Shown piece by piece: positions 8,835 through 18,000 of a DNA stretch of 64,000 bases. The stretch spans positions 310,001-374,000 of the forward strand of contig NZ_JABWEB010000001.1 of NCBI RefSeq assembly GCF_013369485.1, read 5' to 3'. Source of the DNA: Massilia sp. BJB1822 (GTDB lineage: Bacteria; Pseudomonadota; Gammaproteobacteria; Burkholderiales; Burkholderiaceae_D). Under the pieces are notes generated by a model. That model made no database searches, was not told the DNA's origin, and was given only the letters and a program-made list of their open reading frames with translations. Both the position numbers and the translations under genes were made by a program. Each line of letters opens with the position of its first letter. The first letter of the stretch is position 1.

Positions 8835-9753
8835 ATTCACCAGTGATTTCTGGAATTTTTACATCATCGTCCTGACGGTGCTGGGTGTCTTCGGCTGCGG
8901 CCTGCTGCTGTACATGCAATCGACGCATGAGGTGAAGGCGACCGACAATCCCAATGCGCCGGTGGGCACCACCGGCCACGTCTGGGATGAAGACTTGAGC
9001 GAGCTGAACACCCCGATGCCGCGCTGGTGGATGTGGCTGTTCTACATCACCATCTTCTTCAGCATCGGCTATCTGTTCCTGTATCCAGGCCTGGGCACCT
9101 ACGCCGGCAAGCTGGGTTGGGAATCGACCGGCCAGTACAAGGAAGAACTGGGCAAGGCCGAGAAGGAATACGGCCCGCTGTTCGCCAAGTACCAGAAACA
9201 GGATCTGAAGGCCGTGGCCGCCGATCCGCAAGCGCGCGCCATCGGCGAGCGCTTGTTCCTGACCTACTGCGCACAGTGCCATGGCTCGGACGCCCGCGGC
9301 AACAAGGGCTTCCCGAACCTGACCGACAAGGACTGGCTGCATGGCGGCGAACCGGAAACCATCAAGACCACCATCATGAACGGCCGCACCGGCATGATGC
9401 CGCCGATGGGCGCGGTGCTCGGCTCCGACAAGGATGTGGAGAACGTGGCACACTATGTTCTGAGCCTCTCGGGCAGCACTTCCGATCCGATCAAGACCTC
9501 CTTCGGCAAGGAAAAATTCGGCGCCTGTATGGCTTGCCACAGCGCCGGTGGCGTTGGCAATCCTGCGCTGGGCGCACCTAACCTGAGCGACAAGATCTGG
9601 CTGTACGGCGGCAGCGTCGAAACCGTGATGGAAACCATCCGCAAAGGCCGTACCAACACCATGCCAGCGTTCGGCGAATTCCTCGGTGAAGGTAAGGTCC
9701 ACCTGCTGTCGGCTTATGTCTGGAGCCTGTCGAACAATCCAGAAACAAAGTAA
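8827..9753 (+). CDS. ccoP: cbb3-type cytochrome c oxidase subunit III (di-haem)
   Basis: Di-haem c subunit that accepts electrons from soluble cytochromes. The 308-residue protein has two N-terminal hydrophobic segments (FYIIVLTVLGVFGCGLLLYM and the helix after MPRWWMWLFYITIFF), then two cytochrome c domains with CAQCH and CMACH. The ATG at 8827 has GAGGAGA 6-12 bases upstream inside ccoQ; the longer frame from 8782 adds residues not typical of CcoP. Motifs MMPPMG and MPAFGEF supply the expected axial methionines. Confidence 0.97.
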   Translation: MVEFTSDFWNFYIIVLTVLGVFGCGLLLYMQSTHEVKATDNPNAPVGTTGHVWDEDLSELNTPMPRWWMWLFYITIFFSIGYLFLYPGLGTYAGKLGWESTGQYKEELGKAEKEYGPLFAKYQKQDLKAVAADPQARAIGERLFLTYCAQCHGSDARGNKGFPNLTDKDWLHGGEPETIKTTIMNGRTGMMPPMGAVLGSDKDVENVAHYVLSLSGSTSDPIKTSFGKEKFGACMACHSAGGVGNPALGAPNLSDKIWLYGGSVETVMETIRKGRTNTMPAFGEFLGEGKVHLLSAYVWSLSNNPETK

Positions 9754-9775
9754 GAAGTAATCGAGAGAAGCTGCA

Positions 9776-11158
9776 ATGAACGCGCCAGAAGTTAAAGTCA
9801 TCAAGATGTACGCCCCTCGCGAGGAAATCTATCCTCGCGAGGCCAAGGGACGCTACGCCACGATCCGCTGGCTGTGCGTGTGGGCCACCCAGCTTGCCTT
9901 CTATGGCTTGCCGTGGCTTGTCTGGAACGACCGTCAAGCCTTGCTGTTCGATCTGGGCGCGCGCAAGTTCTACATCTTCGGCCTGGTGTTGTGGCCGCAG
10001 GACTTTATCTATCTGGCCGCCCTGCTCATCATCTGCGCCTATCTGCTATTCCTGGCGACGGCGATAGCGGGGCGGGTCTGGTGCGGCTTCTCTTGTCCGC
10101 AAACTGTTTATACCGAAATCTTCCTGTGGATCGAGAGGAAGATCGAGGGGCCGCGCAGCGCCCGCATGGCGCTCGACAAGCAAGGCCCGTCGCTCAAGAA
10201 ATTCACGAAGAAGACCTCGAAGCATCTGATCTGGGGCGCCGTGGCGCTGTGGACCGGTTTCACCTTCGTCGGCTACTTCACCCCGATCAAGACCCTGGTC
10301 ACGGCCGTGCAGACCCTGGACTTCGGTCCGTGGGAATGGTTCTGGGTGCTGTTCTACAGCTTCGCCACCTACGGCAACGCCGGCTGGCTGCGCGAACAGG
10401 TGTGCAAATACATGTGCCCTTACGCCCGCTTCCAGAGCTCGATGTTCGACCGCGACTCGCTGATCATCACTTACGATGCCAAGCGCGGCGAACCACGCGC
10501 CCCACTGGGCAAGAATCCCGACAGCGGCTCCTGCATCGACTGCAGCCTGTGCGTGCAGGTCTGCCCTACCGGCATCGACATCCGCAACGGCCTGCAGTAT
10601 GAATGCATCGGCTGCGCCGCCTGCGTCGACGCCTGCAACACCGTGATGGACAAGATCAAGCAGCCGCTCGGCCTGATCCGCTACAGCACCGAGATGGCGA
10701 TGGAGAAGGGCTACGACTCGGCGCAGATCCGCAAGCGCACCCTGCGTCCGCGCGTGCTGATTTACACCTCGATCCTGGGCCTGATCGTCGCCGCGGTCTG
10801 TCTGACGCTGTATGTGCGCACGCCGCTCAAGGTGGACGTGATCCGCGACCGCGGCTCCATGGGCCGCGAGGTGGAAGACGGCATGATCGAAAACGTCTAC
10901 CGCCTGCAAGTGATGAATACCACCGAACAGGCGCATACCTTCCGCATCAAGGTCTCGGGCATGGATACCCTGACCCTGACCACGGCGGAGGAAGTGACGC
11001 TGCAGGCGACCGAAACGCGCGCCGTGCCGATCCGCATGCGCGCCGCCCACGGCGCCGGCGTCAAAGGCTCGAACAAGATCCAGGTGGAAGTGACGGCCGT
11101 GGACGATCCGAGCCTGCACGTGAGGGAAAACGCGGTCTTTATCGTGCCGCGCCGTTAA
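9776..11158 (+). CDS. ccoG: Cytochrome c oxidase accessory protein CcoG
   Basis: Membrane iron-sulphur protein, reported to act as a cupric reductase in cbb3 assembly. The 460-residue protein has about five membrane helices, the RVWCGFSCPQTVYTEIF motif shared with NapH-like proteins, and an eight-cysteine ferredoxin domain (CIDCSLCVQVCP and CIGCAACVDACN) for two 4Fe-4S clusters. A C-terminal immunoglobulin-like periplasmic domain follows the last helix. It is part of the ccoNOQP-GH transcription unit, 22 bases after ccoP. Confidence 0.96.
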   Translation: MNAPEVKVIKMYAPREEIYPREAKGRYATIRWLCVWATQLAFYGLPWLVWNDRQALLFDLGARKFYIFGLVLWPQDFIYLAALLIICAYLLFLATAIAGRVWCGFSCPQTVYTEIFLWIERKIEGPRSARMALDKQGPSLKKFTKKTSKHLIWGAVALWTGFTFVGYFTPIKTLVTAVQTLDFGPWEWFWVLFYSFATYGNAGWLREQVCKYMCPYARFQSSMFDRDSLIITYDAKRGEPRAPLGKNPDSGSCIDCSLCVQVCPTGIDIRNGLQYECIGCAACVDACNTVMDKIKQPLGLIRYSTEMAMEKGYDSAQIRKRTLRPRVLIYTSILGLIVAAVCLTLYVRTPLKVDVIRDRGSMGREVEDGMIENVYRLQVMNTTEQAHTFRIKVSGMDTLTLTTAEEVTLQATETRAVPIRMRAAHGAGVKGSNKIQVEVTAVDDPSLHVRENAVFIVPRR

Positions 11159-11204
11159 GTGGTACGCCAATAAGCAGTAGAATGCAGGAATGAAGGAGCA
11201 GAAA

Positions 11205-11747
11205 GTGAGCAATGCAATGAGCCTGAATGCGCCGCAAGGCGCGAACCTCCCCTGGTACCGCCACCGCTGGCCATGGCTGCTGATGCTCGGCCCCTTCATC
11301 GTCATCATGGGTGGCCTGTATCTGGGCTACCTGGCCTTCTCCCAGCCCGATGCGCTGGTGGTGGGCGACTACTACAAGAAGGGCAAGGCCATCAACCAGG
11401 ACTTGCGGCGCGACCAAGCCGCGACGGCGCTGGGCGTGGCGGTCGGCCTGCGTTATGACGCGGCGCGCGGCGTCCTGACCGGCAAGCTGGAACTGCCGGC
11501 CGGCCACCAGGAACGCAGCGTGCAAATCCATCTGGCGCACGCCACCCAGCCGGCAAAAGACGTGGTGCTGACGGTGGCGCCGGATGCCGACGGCGTGTTC
11601 GGCACGCCCCTGGCCCTGCTGGAACGCAGCCGCTGGCAAGTGCTGGTGGAAGGCGAGAAGCGCGACTGGCGCCTGGAAGGCGTCTGGCAATGGCCAGCGC
11701 AGCATGAGATCGAGATTCGCGCCGACGCGCCAGCGCCGGCCAAATAA
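11205..11747 (+). CDS. ccoH: FixH/CcoH family cbb3 oxidase assembly protein
   Basis: A 180-residue protein with one N-terminal helix (WLLMLGPFIVIMGGLYLGYLAF) and the YYKKGKAINQDL segment conserved in the FixH family, followed by a beta-rich periplasmic domain. CcoH interacts with the oxidase during assembly. The start is ambiguous: ATG 11190, GTG 11205 and ATG 11220 are in frame. I chose GTG 11205 because AAGGAG lies 6 bases before it. It ends the oxidase operon just before a strong terminator. Confidence 0.88.
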   Translation: MSNAMSLNAPQGANLPWYRHRWPWLLMLGPFIVIMGGLYLGYLAFSQPDALVVGDYYKKGKAINQDLRRDQAATALGVAVGLRYDAARGVLTGKLELPAGHQERSVQIHLAHATQPAKDVVLTVAPDADGVFGTPLALLERSRWQVLVEGEKRDWRLEGVWQWPAQHEIEIRADAPAPAK

Positions 11748-11762
11748 GCCGCTTCAGGCAGC

Positions 11763-11797
11763 AAAACAAAAGCCCGGCATTGCCGGGCTTTTGTTTT
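11763..11797. terminator. Bidirectional rho-independent terminator between ccoH and fnr
   Basis: A perfect 16-bp inverted repeat (AAAACAAAAGCCCGGC and its complement) around a 3-base loop ATT. The A/T-rich outer stem gives a U-tract to either strand, so it can end both the rightward oxidase operon and the leftward fnr gene. Confidence 0.93.
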
Positions 11798-11819
11798 TGG
11801 GGAACGCGCCTGCGCGGCC

Positions 11820-12578
11820 TCAGTGGCAGACGTCGGTGCCGGCGGTGATCGCTTTCAGCTTGACCGGATCGAGCACTTCGATCTCGCGGTTGCTGACGCG
11901 GATCAGGCCTTCCTTCTTGAACTTGGCCAGCAGGCGGCTGATGCTTTCGATGGTCAGGCCCAGGTAGTTGCCGATTTCCTCGCGCGACATGCGCAGCTGG
12001 AAGGCAGTCGAGGAATAGCCGCGCGCCTCGTAGCGCGAGGCCAGGTTGACCAGGAAGGCGGCGAAGCGCTGGGTCGCCTGCATATTGCCGAGCAGGAGCA
12101 TCACGCTCTGCTCGCGCGTGATTTCCTGGCTCATCATGCGGTGGAAGTGGCGCAGCAGGGTCGGCATATCGCGCAGCAGCTGCTCCAGGCTGGAGAACGG
12201 AATCTCGCAGACTTCGCTGTCTTCCAGCGCTTCGGCGCTGCAGTGGTGGCGGTCGGCGCTGATGGCGTCCATGCCCAGCAGCTCGCCCGCCATCTGGAAG
12301 CCGGTCACCTGCTCCGAACCGTTGGCATTGATCTGGTAGGTCTTGAAATGGCCGAGACGGATCGCATACAGGTTGGTGAAGGGATCGCCGATGCGGAACA
12401 GGGTGCCGCCGCGCGGCACCCTGCGGCGGCGGCCGATAATCTGGTCCAGTTTGTCCATATCACCCATGTCCAGGCCCATCGGCAGACATAGCTGGTGCAT
12501 GCTGCAGGTGGCGCATTTGGCTCGCAGATTTTCGACGGTCATGCCTGGCATGGCTAGAATTTGATGCTCTTGTGTCAT
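11820..12578 (-). CDS. fnr: FNR-type oxygen-sensing transcriptional regulator
   Basis: Crp/Fnr family activator. The N terminus has the CATCSMHQLC pattern (CxxCx5C), and a further Cys occurs in the HHCSAEALED segment of the beta-roll, so all four ligands expected for an oxygen-labile 4Fe-4S cluster are present. A cyclic-nucleotide-like beta-roll is followed by a helix-turn-helix with MSREEIGNYLGLTIESISRLLAKF; the E-xx-SR recognition residues are those that read TTGAT half-sites. The frame extends 21 bases further upstream; the ATG at 12578 gives MTQEH and neither start has a clear Shine-Dalgarno. It sits tail-to-tail with the cbb3 operon it probably controls through the box at 6528, and may also control vioA (boxes at 45647 and 45700). 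Confidence 0.95.
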   Translation of the reverse strand: MTQEHQILAMPGMTVENLRAKCATCSMHQLCLPMGLDMGDMDKLDQIIGRRRRVPRGGTLFRIGDPFTNLYAIRLGHFKTYQINANGSEQVTGFQMAGELLGMDAISADRHHCSAEALEDSEVCEIPFSSLEQLLRDMPTLLRHFHRMMSQEITREQSVMLLLGNMQATQRFAAFLVNLASRYEARGYSSTAFQLRMSREEIGNYLGLTIESISRLLAKFKKEGLIRVSNREIEVLDPVKLKAITAGTDVCH

Positions 12579-12802
12579 GATTTGATTGCAGTAGCGCAAC
12601 TGGGCGTAGCTGCCAGTTTACTGCATCGTGAGACAACGCGCCGCGAATGATATGAAAGCTGGAGTCAGATGATCAACTATTCCCCCTCGGAAACATGCAT
12701 TTTGCAAGTTTTCATGGGGTGGCGGCGGCCGGCGCGGGTCGCGGCGGCGACGTTTTTTTGTTAGGCTACGGCCCATATTGTCCTGAAACCCACGCAATTC
12801 CC

Positions 12803-13246
12803 ATGGCGAAGAAAAACCCACCTACCCTGGCCCAGCACCTGTGCTACAAGCTGTATTCGACGTCGCTGAAGATGACGCAGCTCTACAAGCCCCTGCTGAG
12901 CGCGCTGAACCTGACCTATCCCCAGTATCTGGTGATGGTCGTGCTGTGGGAGGAAGAAGGCCTGGGCATCAAGGACGTGGCCCAGCGCCTGCAGCAGGAT
13001 TCCGGCTCGGTCACGCCCCTGGTCAAGCGTCTGGAAGCGGAAGGCTATCTGTTGCGCGAACGCGACCCGCGCGACGAGCGCAACCGCGTGCTGACCCTGA
13101 CCGCGGCCGGTCGCGCCCTGCGCGCCCAAGGCGTGGACGTGGCGCAAGCCATCGTCGACGGCTGCGGCATCAGCCTGGACGAAGCCCTGGCCCTGATGAG
13201 CGGCCTGGACCAGCTGAGCGCCAATCTCGACGCGCGCGGCCAATAG
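12803..13246 (+). CDS. OhrR-type MarR family regulator, two-cysteine type
   Basis: A 147-residue winged-helix repressor. QHLCYKLYSTSLKMTQLYKPLL closely follows the OhrR N terminus, where the reactive Cys (here Cys14) senses organic hydroperoxides. The wing region is typical (DSGSVTPLVKRLEAEGYLLRERDPRDERN). A second cysteine at 121 makes it resemble the two-cysteine (Xanthomonas) type. The frame is open from 12695, but the ATG at 12803 gives the expected N terminus. It is divergent from fnr across about 224 bases. The usual ohr peroxidase target is not adjacent, so its regulon must lie elsewhere or differ. Confidence 0.87.
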   Translation: MAKKNPPTLAQHLCYKLYSTSLKMTQLYKPLLSALNLTYPQYLVMVVLWEEEGLGIKDVAQRLQQDSGSVTPLVKRLEAEGYLLRERDPRDERNRVLTLTAAGRALRAQGVDVAQAIVDGCGISLDEALALMSGLDQLSANLDARGQ

Positions 13247-13287
13247 CGGGATGGACGGCCACGCGAGCGGTCAGCGGGAGCTGACTT

Positions 13288-13323
13288 GCCCGAACCGCCG
13301 GCATTCAAGCCGCCGGCTCGGGC
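13288..13323. other. GC-rich inverted repeat after the OhrR-type gene
   Basis: GCCCGA pairs with TCGGGC around an inner, imperfect CCGCCGGC/GCCGCCGG stem; a second overlapping hairpin (CGGGCAT with ATGCCCG, to about 13350) uses the same right arm. No T-tract follows, so it could be a rho-assisted end of transcription, but that is not certain. Confidence 0.45.
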
Positions 13324-13372
13324 ATGGCGCCGCGCAGCGCCGATGCCCGATGGAAGAATTTCCAAGGGAGCC

Positions 13373-13816
13373 TTAGAGCTTATGCCAGGTGGCGCTCAGG
13401 TCTTTAGCCGAGACGGGGTCGGATGCCGCCCAGACCGTTGCGGTCGAAAACCACTCCTTGATTTCCGTGGCCATATTGCCGTAGCCGAATTTGGTACCTT
13501 CGCCTGCCGTTGAGCAAGCCACCAGAAAGACGCTCTTCTTGCCCACCCGCCAATCAGGGTCGACTGCAGCCGTCACCGCCTGCATATAGCTCTTCCAAGT
13601 CTTCTTGCTGCTCAAGCTATCCGCACCAGCATGTCCGACGATTACCAGCACATTGCTTTGAGATCCCCCGTCGCCTTCGACGGTAACCGTATTTCCTGCG
13701 ATGTAGCGGTAACCATCGCTCGGCGCATTGACGGTGTGATTCGCAACCTTGATGATCGTATCGATCGCTTTGGCTACGACAGCGTCGTCCGGTTCAAGCG
13801 TCACAATATCAAACAT
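13373..13816 (-). CDS. Small protein with caspase-fold-like His/Cys dyad, function unknown
   Basis: A 147-residue cytoplasmic protein without signal peptide or membrane segment. The frame reaches 13978, but the ATG at 13816 has AGGAG 8 bases upstream and is preferred. Two motifs stand out: a hydrophobic strand ending in VLVIVGHAGADS (His62), and a second ending in SVFLVACSTAGEG (Cys101). Strand-H-G and strand-A-C-S spacing is that of caspase-like (clan CD) peptidases such as CHAT or C80 domains. The protein is much smaller than most such enzymes. I do not recognise a named family; peptidase activity is a hypothesis from these motifs. It stands alone between the OhrR-type gene and a divergent hydrolase. 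Confidence 0.75.
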   Translation of the reverse strand: MFDIVTLEPDDAVVAKAIDTIIKVANHTVNAPSDGYRYIAGNTVTVEGDGGSQSNVLVIVGHAGADSLSSKKTWKSYMQAVTAAVDPDWRVGKKSVFLVACSTAGEGTKFGYGNMATEIKEWFSTATVWAASDPVSAKDLSATWHKL

Positions 13817-14161
13817 AATGATTCTCCTATTGAAAGCCGAGGCACGCTGCGCCTCGCTGCAGCGTGGGTTCCGGCGGGTTTGCATTGCATCAAACGTTCG
13901 CCGCGCGGCGCCGAGTTTGCATGGCGACGGGAAGCGCGACGCTACGCGACGGCCAAGTCCGTTAGCGGACAATCGCAATGTAGGGCGAATGCTTCACGCG
14001 AGCCATTACAGCCCATTACAAGCCTCGGGAGCAGCGTTAGCCATTCCGCCAAACTCGCCAATTTTCAAAAACAACTTGCGCGCTAACGATTAATACACTA
14101 CATTTACACCATGCTTAGCGCACTAAGCAATAGCGATCAACCTAAACTGAAAGGACGCACC
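13817..14161. other. 345-base intergenic region between divergent genes
   Basis: No convincing gene is seen here. It holds the AGGAG ribosome site of the leftward gene (13823-13828), a small hairpin CGAGGC-N7-GCCTCG (13838-13856) that would lie in that gene's 5' leader, and AT-richer DNA around 14060-14150 that probably contains the promoter of the rightward hydrolase. No clean -35/-10 pair could be assigned. Confidence 0.5.
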
Positions 14162-14923
14162 ATGAACCGCTCCATCCGTACCGCCCTGTTCGCCTCCACC
14201 CTGCTGGCCGGCGCCAGCCTGATTCCGGCCCAGGCCGCCGCCAGCGACACCACCGTGGTCCTGGTGCATGGCGCCTTCGCCGACGGCTCCAGCTGGCAGA
14301 AAGTGATTCCCCTGCTGCAGGCCAAGGGCGTGAACGTGGTCGCGGTGCAGAATCCCTTGAGTTCACTGGCCGACGATGCGGCCGTCACCCGCCGCATCAT
14401 CGAGGCGCAAAGCGGCAAGGTGGTGCTGGTCGGCCATTCCTGGGGCGGCGCCGTGATCAGCGAGGCCGGCACCAGCGACAAGGTGAAGGCGCTGGTGTAT
14501 GTGGCCGCCTTCGCGCCCCAGGTGGGCGAGGCGGTGGGCGCGCTGGGCAAGGAGTATGGCCCCTCGGTGGGCGTGGCCAGCTTGCAGGCCGATAGCGCCG
14601 GCTATCTGAGCTTGCCGGCCGCCTCGGTGGCCGCCAATTTCGCGCAGGATGTGAGCGCGGCCGAGCAGCGCCTGATCGCCGCCACCCAAGGGCCGATCAA
14701 TAGCAAGGCCTTCGGCGAGCCGCTCAGCGCTGCCGCCTGGACCAGCAAACCGAGTTACTACATCGTCGCAAGCAAGGACCGCATGATCCAGCCCGCCCTG
14801 CAGCAGGATTTCGCCAAGCGCATGCAGGCGAAAGTGACGACGCTGTCCAGCAGCCATGTGCCGATGCTGTCGCAGGCGAAGCAGGTGGCGCAAGTGATCC
14901 TGGCCGCCGTCCAGCAGCAGTAA
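14162..14923 (+). CDS. Secreted alpha/beta hydrolase
   Basis: A 253-residue alpha/beta-hydrolase with a Sec signal peptide (cleavage near PAQAAA-SD). Features: the oxyanion strand VVLVHGAFADGSSW, the nucleophile elbow GHSWGG (Ser), an acid in the ASKDRMI region, and His in SSSHVPML. This is the esterase/EstC-like small hydrolase family; the substrate cannot be read from sequence. The open frame extends to 14111 but the ATG at 14162, preceded by GAAAGG, gives the proper signal peptide. Monocistronic by layout, with a hairpin just after the stop. Confidence 0.9.
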   Translation: MNRSIRTALFASTLLAGASLIPAQAAASDTTVVLVHGAFADGSSWQKVIPLLQAKGVNVVAVQNPLSSLADDAAVTRRIIEAQSGKVVLVGHSWGGAVISEAGTSDKVKALVYVAAFAPQVGEAVGALGKEYGPSVGVASLQADSAGYLSLPAASVAANFAQDVSAAEQRLIAATQGPINSKAFGEPLSAAAWTSKPSYYIVASKDRMIQPALQQDFAKRMQAKVTTLSSSHVPMLSQAKQVAQVILAAVQQQ

Positions 14924-14934
14924 AACCGCTGCAC

Positions 14935-14961
14935 GCAAAGGCCGCCGCGCGCGGCCTTTGC
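14935..14961. terminator. Hairpin after the alpha/beta hydrolase gene
   Basis: A perfect 11-bp stem (GCAAAGGCCGC with its complement) and a 5-base loop CGCGC, 12 bases after the stop. There is no T-tract downstream, so it is either a weak terminator or an RNA-stabilising hairpin. Confidence 0.6.
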
Positions 14962-15038
14962 GGCGTGTGGCGCGCCAGCCTTGCCAAGCCCGGCCTTTGA
15001 TAGGAGAATTTCCCAGCGCTCCCTGCACAAAGGCCTGT

Positions 15039-18000
15039 ATGAAACCCCTCGGTATCAAAGTAAAGGTCGCCCTCGCAACGAGTATCACGTCGATAGTCAT
15101 TATCGCGCTGGTATCCGCCTTGCAGATTCAACGCATGAAGCAGGACTTCACGCGCGTGCTCTTCGCCCAGCAGGATGCCTTGATCCGGCACACGGCCGAA
15201 GAACTCGACGGCAAGCTGCAGATGCTGCTCGATATCATCGCCGAATCGGCGCGCATGCAGCCGCCGGGCATCGCCAACGACGAGGCGGCGCTGCGCGCCT
15301 ACTATGGCCAACGCGCCATGCTGACCCTGTTCGACGACATCCTGCTCGTCAACCGCGACGGCCTGCTGGTGGCCGACCTGCCGCGCGTGCAGGGCCGCGC
15401 CGGACGCAATGTGGCCGACCGCGCCTACTTCCAGCAGGCACTGGCCGGCCGCAAGCCGATGATCGGCGATCCGGTGCTGGGCCGCTCCCATGGCAAGCCG
15501 GTGATCCAGGTGGTGGCGCCGGTCTACGACACCAACGGCGAAATCGTCGGCCTGCTGATGGGCATCCTGCAGCTGTACCAGAACAATATGCTGGGCAGTC
15601 TGCGCACGGCCAAGGTGGGCAAGACCGGCTTTTACTATGTGCTCACGCGCGGCGCAGATCCGGTGTATGTGCTGCATCCCGACCCGGCGCGCATGCTCAA
15701 GCCGCGGGCGCCGCAAGCCAATCCGGCCACTACCCAGGCCTTGGACGAGGACTTCGAAGGCACGGTCATCAGCACCAACTCCAGCCAGCTGCAGGCCTTG
15801 AACAGCTATAAGGCTCTGCAAACGGTGAACTGGGTGCTGGGCGCATCGCTGCCGGTGGACGAAGCCTTTGCGCCGTTCGAGGGCGCGCTCTACAGGCTGG
15901 GCGCCATCACCCTGGTGGCGGCGCTGGGCGCGGCGGCGATCCTGAGCTGGCTCACGCTGCGCCTGCTGGCGCCCGTGGGGCGGCTGCGCGACGCCATCAT
16001 GGCCTTGCGCTCCACCCCTTCGCGCTTTACGCCGATTCCGCTCAGCCACCAGGACGAAATCGGCGAACTGACCCAAGCCTTCAATGACCTGATGCACGAG
16101 CGCCTGCAGGCCGATGCACGCCTGGAGCATGAACGCGACCGCGCCGAAGCGGCCAACCGCGCCAAGAGCGATTTCGTGGCGAATATGAGCCATGAAATCC
16201 GCACGCCGATGAATGCGGTGCTGGGCATGGTCTACCTGCTGGGCAATACGCCGCTCACGCCGCAGCAGCGCAAATACCTGTCGATGGTGAAGACGGCCGG
16301 CCATTCGCTGATGGGCATCCTCAACGATGTGCTGGACTTCTCCAAGATCGAGGCGCGCCGCATGGAGCTGGCGCCGGTGGAATTCGACCTGGACGAGGCC
16401 ATGGGCACGCTGGCCACAACGATGACGATGAACGCCAGCGAAAAAGAGCTGGAGCTGGCGGTGGTGGTGGAGCCGGACGTGCCCAAGCTGCTGTGCGGCG
16501 ATGCGCTGCGCCTGCAGCAGATCCTGGTCAACCTGGCCGGCAATGCGATCAAATTCACCGAGCAGGGCGAGGTGGTGGTCAGCGTGCGGCGCAGCGAAGA
16601 GCAGCCGCAGGAAGAGGATCAGGTCCGCCTGCGCTTCGACGTGCGCGATACCGGCATCGGCATCAGCGAGGAAAGGCAGGCGCAGTTGTTTACCGCCTTC
16701 TCGCAGGGCGACGAAAGCATTACGCGGCGCTTTGGCGGCACCGGCCTGGGACTGGCGATCACCAAGAGCCTGATCGAATTGATGGGCGGCCAAATCTTCC
16801 TGCGCAGCGCGGCGGGCCGGGGCAGCCATTTCTGGTTCGAGCTGACGTTCTATGTGCTGTCCAACCGCACCGAAGAAACGCGCCGCCCTTCCATCGGCCC
16901 GCTGCGCGTGCTGGTGGCCGACGACAACCGCACCAGCCGCGAAATGGTGAGCCGCCTGATCACGGCCTGGGGCTGGGAGGCCGACGAAGTCGATTGCGGC
17001 GAGGCGGCGCTCCGCCAGTACCAGGCCGCCCTGCAGGCGCCGCGCGCCTACGATGTGGTGATGGCCGACTGGCATATGCCGGGCATGGACGGCCTGGCCA
17101 CGGCCAAGGCGATCCGCGTGGAAGCAGGCGCGCGCAGCCAGCCCATCGTGGTGATGGTGAACGCCTTCGCGCGCGACCAGCTGGAGGATATTTCGGACAC
17201 GCCGGAGGCAGACGTGGTGCTGGTCAAGCCGATCACCAGTTCCAGCCTGTTCGAAGCCCTGCATCAGGCGGTGGTGGCGAAAAATGGCGGCGATGAACGC
17301 AGCGCGCAGCACGGCGCGCGCATCCGTCTGACGGGCGTGCACTTCCTGCTGGTGGAAGACAATCTGCTGAACCAGGCGGTGGCGCGCGGCATCCTGGAGC
17401 ACGCCGGCGCCACGCTGGACGTGGTGGGCGACGGCCAGCAAGCGGTCGATGTGCTGCGCGTGGAGTCGGACAATTACGACGTGGTGCTGATGGATATGCA
17501 GATGCCGGTGCTGGACGGCTTCACGGCGACGGAAATCATCCGCCGCGAATTGCGGCTGGAGCTACCGGTGATCGCCATGACGGCGGGCGTGCTGGCCTCG
17601 GAGCGCGACCGCTGCATGCGGGCCGGGATCAGCGACTTTATCGCCAAGCCGGTGGTGGTGGAGGAAATGATGGCCGTGATCGCGCGCCATCTGCCCGAGC
17701 GGCGCCGCCTGCCGCGCGCCGGCGACGGCAGCGGCGCGGGCGGCACGGTGCTGGCGCCGGCCACTCCCCTGCCCCAGGCCACAGCCGCCACCTCGACCGC
17801 TTCCACCGCCACGGCCCTGGCGGCTGCGCTGCCGCCGGCCGATGCGGCCAGCGAGCAGGTATTCAGCATGGACAGCCTGATGCGCGTGATGGGCAAGGAT
17901 GCCAAGGGCCGCGCGGTGATGTTCAAGATGGTGCGCGGCGCGCTGAATGGCGGCATGCAGCCGGCCGACGATGCCGACAAAGCCCTGAGCGAGGGACGCG

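Noticed and set aside
14724..17441. 905-residue minus-strand frame under the hybrid kinase
   Set aside because: Antisense to well-defined kinase, receiver and hydrolase domains; no recognisable domain or ribosome site of its own.
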